From DATDSR01 sp036517855 (GTDB taxonomy: Bacteria; Patescibacteriota; Minisyncoccia; Phycocordibacterales; DATDSR01), in assembly GCA_036517855.1 (NCBI GenBank), contig DATDSR010000002.1, positions 1 through 14,312 of the forward strand: a stretch of DNA of 14,312 nucleotides, in the 5' to 3' direction. Position numbers and translations under genes: made by a program. Every line of letters starts with the position of its first letter. Position 1 is the first letter of the stretch. Under the pieces are notes generated by a model. It had not been told where the DNA came from and made no database searches. It worked only from the letters and a program-made list of their open reading frames with translations. Shown here piece after piece: positions 11,757 to 14,312 of the stretch.

Positions 11757-11765
11757 TGACACTAT
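11745..11765. promoter_or_regulatory. NrtR-type operator at the nrtR promoter
   Basis: TTAGTGTA, six bases, ACACTAT; the core TAGTGT/ACACTA is a perfect inverted repeat with 7-bp spacing. It covers the -10, the transcription start and the ATG. The same pattern recurs at 12478-12498, with all six central bases different, which marks the outer bases as the conserved footprint. It would give autorepression. Confidence 0.75.
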
Positions 11766-12453
11766 GAAACAAGGTGCAAAACTAGAGAAATATAAGTTCG
11801 CGGTTCTGGCCGCGGATGTGGCTCTCTTTAGCCTCCGCGAGGGAGAGCTGGTGGTGCGCCTTATAAAGGTCGAGCGTCCCCCCTACTTCGACGGAGTACC
11901 CGGCCTACCTGGCGGATTGGTTCATCCAAGCGAGACGGCCGAGGCGACAATCACGCGTATTATCAAAGACAAAGCCCTGGTTAACCCAAGTAAGGTACAC
12001 CTCGAACAGCTCTACACCTTCAGCAAAGTTGATCGTGACCCTCGCGGACGCGTAGTAGCTGTGGGATATCTTGCCCTTGTACCTTGGGAGAGCCTAACCG
12101 CGAGCGAACAGGGAGACTCGAAAGAAGTGTACTGGCACAAAGTAAGTAAGGCGCCCAAACTTGCCTACGACCACGACGAAGTCTTGAGAGTGGCAACCAA
12201 ACGATTGGCCTCACGCGTATCGTACACAACGGTTATCGCCAAACTCTTGGCTGGCACCTTCACTCTTACCGAACTTGAGAATGCTTATGAGAGTATCCTT
12301 AATCGCGCGATCGACAAGCGCAACTTCCGCAAGAAGGTGAGCCGCATCGGGGTTATCGAGAGCACGGGCAAGCAAAGTGTGGGTGGCAGGCATCGTCCGG
12401 CACTCCTGTATCGCTTTAAGAGTTCAAAGGTCGAAGAAATTGAGCCCCTTTAA
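11764..12453 (+). CDS. nrtR: NrtR-like transcriptional regulator of NAD metabolism
   Basis: A 229-aa protein with an N-terminal Nudix-like domain and a C-terminal winged helix, the NrtR architecture. The Nudix domain starts at 'KYKFAVLAADVALFSL'; its box 'GGLVHPSETAEATITRIIKD' keeps GX5E but has lost the catalytic RE and EE residues (RI and DK), as expected for a ligand sensor. The C-terminal part ('YTTVIAKLLAGTFTLTEL', 'NRAIDKRNFRKKVSR', 'GGRHRPALLYRF') matches the NrtR DNA-binding domain. Known NrtR proteins repress NAD genes and release DNA on binding ADP-ribose. The downstream genes encode NAD salvage. The ATG at 11764 is chosen over 11752 because the latter lies in the -10 and operator. 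No ribosome binding site precedes either. Confidence 0.9.
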   Translation: MKQGAKLEKYKFAVLAADVALFSLREGELVVRLIKVERPPYFDGVPGLPGGLVHPSETAEATITRIIKDKALVNPSKVHLEQLYTFSKVDRDPRGRVVAVGYLALVPWESLTASEQGDSKEVYWHKVSKAPKLAYDHDEVLRVATKRLASRVSYTTVIAKLLAGTFTLTELENAYESILNRAIDKRNFRKKVSRIGVIESTGKQSVGGRHRPALLYRFKSSKVEEIEPL

Positions 12454-12467
12454 TCATCTATATTTTT

Positions 12468-12496
12468 TTAACATTACTTAGTGTACTTAATACAAT
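12468..12496 (+). promoter_or_regulatory. Promoter of the nadM-nadV operon
   Basis: TTAACA (12468-12473, 5/6), a 17-bp spacer and TACAAT (12491-12496, 5/6). Transcription should begin near 12503, exactly where the structured leader begins. Confidence 0.7.
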
Positions 12497-12498
12497 AT
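12478..12498. promoter_or_regulatory. NrtR-type operator at the nadM promoter
   Basis: TTAGTGTA, six bases, ACAATAT. It shares 14 of the 15 outer positions with the operator at 11745-11765 and none of the six central ones. It overlaps the spacer and the -10, so binding would block RNA polymerase. Confidence 0.75.
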
Positions 12499-12502
12499 CA
12501 AA

Positions 12503-12597
12503 GTTGAGCAAAGCTGGGGTGCTCCAACGAGGAAGCGTGAATCCTCCCCAGCCCGGCTCAAGGTGAGTCGGATGAGGTCTTTGACAAGGAGGGCAAA
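12503..12597 (+). promoter_or_regulatory. Structured 5' leader of nadM-nadV, possible riboswitch or attenuator
   Basis: The ~95-nt leader can fold as P1 TTGAGC (12504-12509) with GCTCAA (12556-12561), enclosing P2 GCTGGGG (12513-12519) with CCCCAGC (12546-12552) and inner stem P2b GAGGA (12529-12533) with TCCTC (12542-12546). P2 and P2b share base 12546. An alternative hairpin, CCGGCTCA (12553-12560) with TGAGTCGG (12564-12571), excludes P1. CCTCC (12543-12547) could pair with the GGAGG Shine-Dalgarno (12588-12592) when not held in P2. I do not recognise a known class. Confidence 0.5.
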
Positions 12598-13512
12598 ATG
12601 AAAACAGAGAAGAGAGTGAAGGCAAGTTCGGTTGGTGTTATCGTGGCACGCTTCCAAGTGCCCGAACTCACGGCAGGGCATCGTCATCTCATCGATTTCG
12701 TTCGGGCACGGCATCATCGCGTGCTCATCGTCTTGGGTGAGTGTCGCACGCGCTCCACCGGCACAAATCCCCTCTCCTACGAACTGCGGGCAGCCATGCT
12801 CGCAAGCGAGTACCCCGAAGTGCGCGTGGCAAGCATCCGTGATAACCGTTCAGACGTCTTCTGGTCCGAGGCGCTCGACACCCTTATAGGACGTGAGTTC
12901 CCGGGGGCGGTGGCAGTGCTCTACGGTTCACGCGACAGCTTCCTCCCCTACTACCATGGGGTCTTCGACAAGCGCAAGGTGGGCTCATGCCCATCGCCAA
13001 CCGGCACCGCTTGTCGCAACATCTCCATCGCAAGCCACTTCAGCGCCGACTTCAGACGCGGAGTGATCTACGCGAGCGCGAGCAAGGCACCTCAGGTTTA
13101 CCAAACAGTCGATGTGGCTGTGGTAGACCGCGGGCGTGTGCTCCTGGCGGGTAAGAAGGAGGACGACGGCAAACTGCGCTTCATCGGCGGCTTCGTTGAC
13201 GCCAAAGACGAATCGCTCGAAGTCGCGGCCGCGCGTGAATGCGCGGAGGAGACAGGCGCAATCGGGGTGCACCGCATGGAGTACCTCGGCTCGCGACAGA
13301 TCGATGACTGGCGTTACCGCGGTACTGGCGACGTGATCCAGACGGCCTTCTTCCGCACGCAGTTCATGTTCGGTGCGCCACGAGCGACAGACGACGTGGA
13401 CGTGCTCATCTGGCAGGACGTCACAAGTATGAAAGAGTTCCTCGTGCCCGAGCATCAGGCCCTGGCCGACATCCTGCTCGCTCACGAAGCGAGCAAAGAG
13501 GTGAAATCATGA
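12598..13512 (+). CDS. nadM: Bifunctional NMN adenylyltransferase/Nudix hydrolase (NadM-Nudix)
   Basis: The 304-aa protein joins two domains. Residues ~12-165 are a nucleotidyltransferase: 'GVIVARFQVPELTAGH' (13-28) is the ATP-binding loop with the RFQ...GH signature, and 'FSADFRRG' corresponds to the second phosphate-binding motif. It would convert NMN and ATP to NAD. Residues ~175-300 are a Nudix domain with 'GGFVDAKDESLEVAAARECAEETG'. The box has one extra residue between GG and the first acid, a form I recall from Slr0787-type NadM-Nudix proteins, whose Nudix half hydrolyses ADP-ribose. Strong ribosome binding site AAGGAGG lies 5 nt before the ATG. The stop overlaps the nadV start (ATGA), implying coupled translation. 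NrtR and the leader probably control it. Confidence 0.92.
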   Translation: MKTEKRVKASSVGVIVARFQVPELTAGHRHLIDFVRARHHRVLIVLGECRTRSTGTNPLSYELRAAMLASEYPEVRVASIRDNRSDVFWSEALDTLIGREFPGAVAVLYGSRDSFLPYYHGVFDKRKVGSCPSPTGTACRNISIASHFSADFRRGVIYASASKAPQVYQTVDVAVVDRGRVLLAGKKEDDGKLRFIGGFVDAKDESLEVAAARECAEETGAIGVHRMEYLGSRQIDDWRYRGTGDVIQTAFFRTQFMFGAPRATDDVDVLIWQDVTSMKEFLVPEHQALADILLAHEASKEVKS

Positions 13513-14312
13513 GACAGGAACGTAACAACATCATCCTCACCACCGATAGCTACAAGGTCAGCCACCACCGTCAGTACCCACCCGGCACAACCGGCGTGTA
13601 CTCCTTCTTCGAGAGCCGCGGGGGCATCGACCCTACCACCACCTTCTTCGGTCTTCAGTACATCCTGAAGCGCTACATGGAAGGAGCGGTGGTAACTGCC
13701 GACGACATCGAGGAGGCGCGCGAGTTATTCGCCGCTCACTTCGGTGACCGCACACTCTTCAACGAGCAGGGCTGGCGGTACATCTTGAACGAACACGGTG
13801 GTCGCCTGCCCGTTCGTGTGAGGGCGGTACCCGAAGGCACGACGGTACCCAATCACAACGTACTCATGACCATCGAGAACACCGACCCGCGAGTGGCCTG
13901 GCTCACCAACTACCTCGAAACTCTCTTGGTGCAGGTGTGGTACCCCACCACAGTCTGCACCCAGAGCCGAGCTATGCGGGCGACCATCTTGAGCTACCTC
14001 GAGCGTACGGGCACGCCCGAGAGTATCGACTTCAAACTCCACGACTTCGGCTACCGAGGCAGCACTTCGGTAGAGTCAGCCGGGATCGGCGGGGCGGCTC
14101 ACTTGGTGAACTTCAAAGGAACGGACACAGTGGCCGCGCTCGTAGTTGCCAAACGCTACTACCACGAACAGATGGCCGGCTTCTCTATCCCAGCAGCCGA
14201 GCACTCCACCATCACCTCTTGGGGTCGCGAGCACGAGACGGATGCCTTCCGCAATATGCTCACTTCGTATCCAACTGGTTTGGTGGCGGTGGTCTCGGAT
14301 AGCTACGACATC
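13509..14312 (+). CDS. nadV: Nicotinamide phosphoribosyltransferase (5' part, truncated by window)
   Basis: The visible 268 residues match NAMPT/NadV, about 55% of the usual 460-490 aa; the gene runs off the window. Characteristic segments are 'LTTDSYKVSHHRQYPPGT', 'FFESRGG', 'KLHDFGYRGSTSVESAGIGG', 'HLVNFKGTDT', 'PAAEHSTITSWGREHETDAF' and 'VVSDSYDI'. Asp206 of GTDT aligns with human Asp219, which sets nicotinamide specificity. His232 of AEHST aligns with the phosphorylated catalytic His247, and Arg in DFGYRG aligns with Arg196. It would join nicotinamide and PRPP to form NMN, the substrate of the upstream NadM. AGAGGTGA precedes the ATG, which overlaps the nadM stop by 4 nt. Confidence 0.96.
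   Translation, partial: MRQERNNIILTTDSYKVSHHRQYPPGTTGVYSFFESRGGIDPTTTFFGLQYILKRYMEGAVVTADDIEEARELFAAHFGDRTLFNEQGWRYILNEHGGRLPVRVRAVPEGTTVPNHNVLMTIENTDPRVAWLTNYLETLLVQVWYPTTVCTQSRAMRATILSYLERTGTPESIDFKLHDFGYRGSTSVESAGIGGAAHLVNFKGTDTVAALVVAKRYYHEQMAGFSIPAAEHSTITSWGREHETDAFRNMLTSYPTGLVAVVSDSYDI

Noticed and set aside
12985..13485. 166-aa minus-strand frame
   Set aside because: It lies wholly antisense to nadM; such frames are expected opposite GC-rich coding sequence.
1..14312. CRISPR array, insertion sequence or prophage module
   Set aside because: There are no regularly spaced repeats, no transposase or integrase, and the Gam-like gene has no phage neighbours in the window.

Overview
The window is about 14.3 kb of a compact bacterial chromosome using the standard code: TGA and TAG both end genes. 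Gene content points to a member of the Candidate Phyla Radiation (Patescibacteria): many short genes of unknown function, a small HNH-like protein, a DUF2914 membrane protein, a DUF559 nuclease-like gene and salvage rather than de novo NAD synthesis. This assignment is an inference from gene content; no rRNA, tRNA or marker gene is present to prove it.

Layout. 1-1260: a minus-strand cluster of a HIT-family hydrolase, a P-loop kinase (4-nt overlap) and a newly called 55-aa proline-rich protein, ending in a hairpin. 1300-2700: a small plus-strand protein of unknown function, two small minus-strand genes, and a DUF559 gene bracketed by imperfect inverted C-rich repeats. 2790-6990: membrane or exported proteins (anchored DUF3558-like protein, DUF2914 membrane protein, secreted 408-aa protein, Na/Pi-cotransporter-like permease) with an HNH-like gene inserted on the opposite strand. 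7060-9830: an unknown helical protein, a TrmB-type regulator, a divergent Mu Gam-like DNA-end-binding protein, and a newly called 55-aa two-helix membrane protein. 10000-11700: small hypothetical proteins, a Nudix hydrolase, and a protein with possible ADP-ribosyltransferase-like motifs. 11700-14312: an NAD salvage locus: nrtR-like repressor, NadM-Nudix bifunctional enzyme, and nicotinamide phosphoribosyltransferase (truncated by the window end).

The NAD locus reads as one circuit. NadV would make NMN from nicotinamide, NadM would adenylate it to NAD, and the NrtR-like protein would sense an NAD-derived ligand. Both promoters carry the same 21-bp operator pattern (TTAGTGTA, six unrelated bases, ACA[C/A]TAT) over the -10 region. 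The nadM-nadV transcript also begins with a structured leader that has mutually exclusive pairings and a possible anti-Shine-Dalgarno element.

Two initiation styles coexist. Many genes have a -10-like box ending only 6-9 nt before the start codon and no Shine-Dalgarno sequence, which predicts leaderless mRNAs. A second group of GC-richer genes has strong GGAGG-type ribosome binding sites, recognisable promoters and usually a following GC-rich hairpin.
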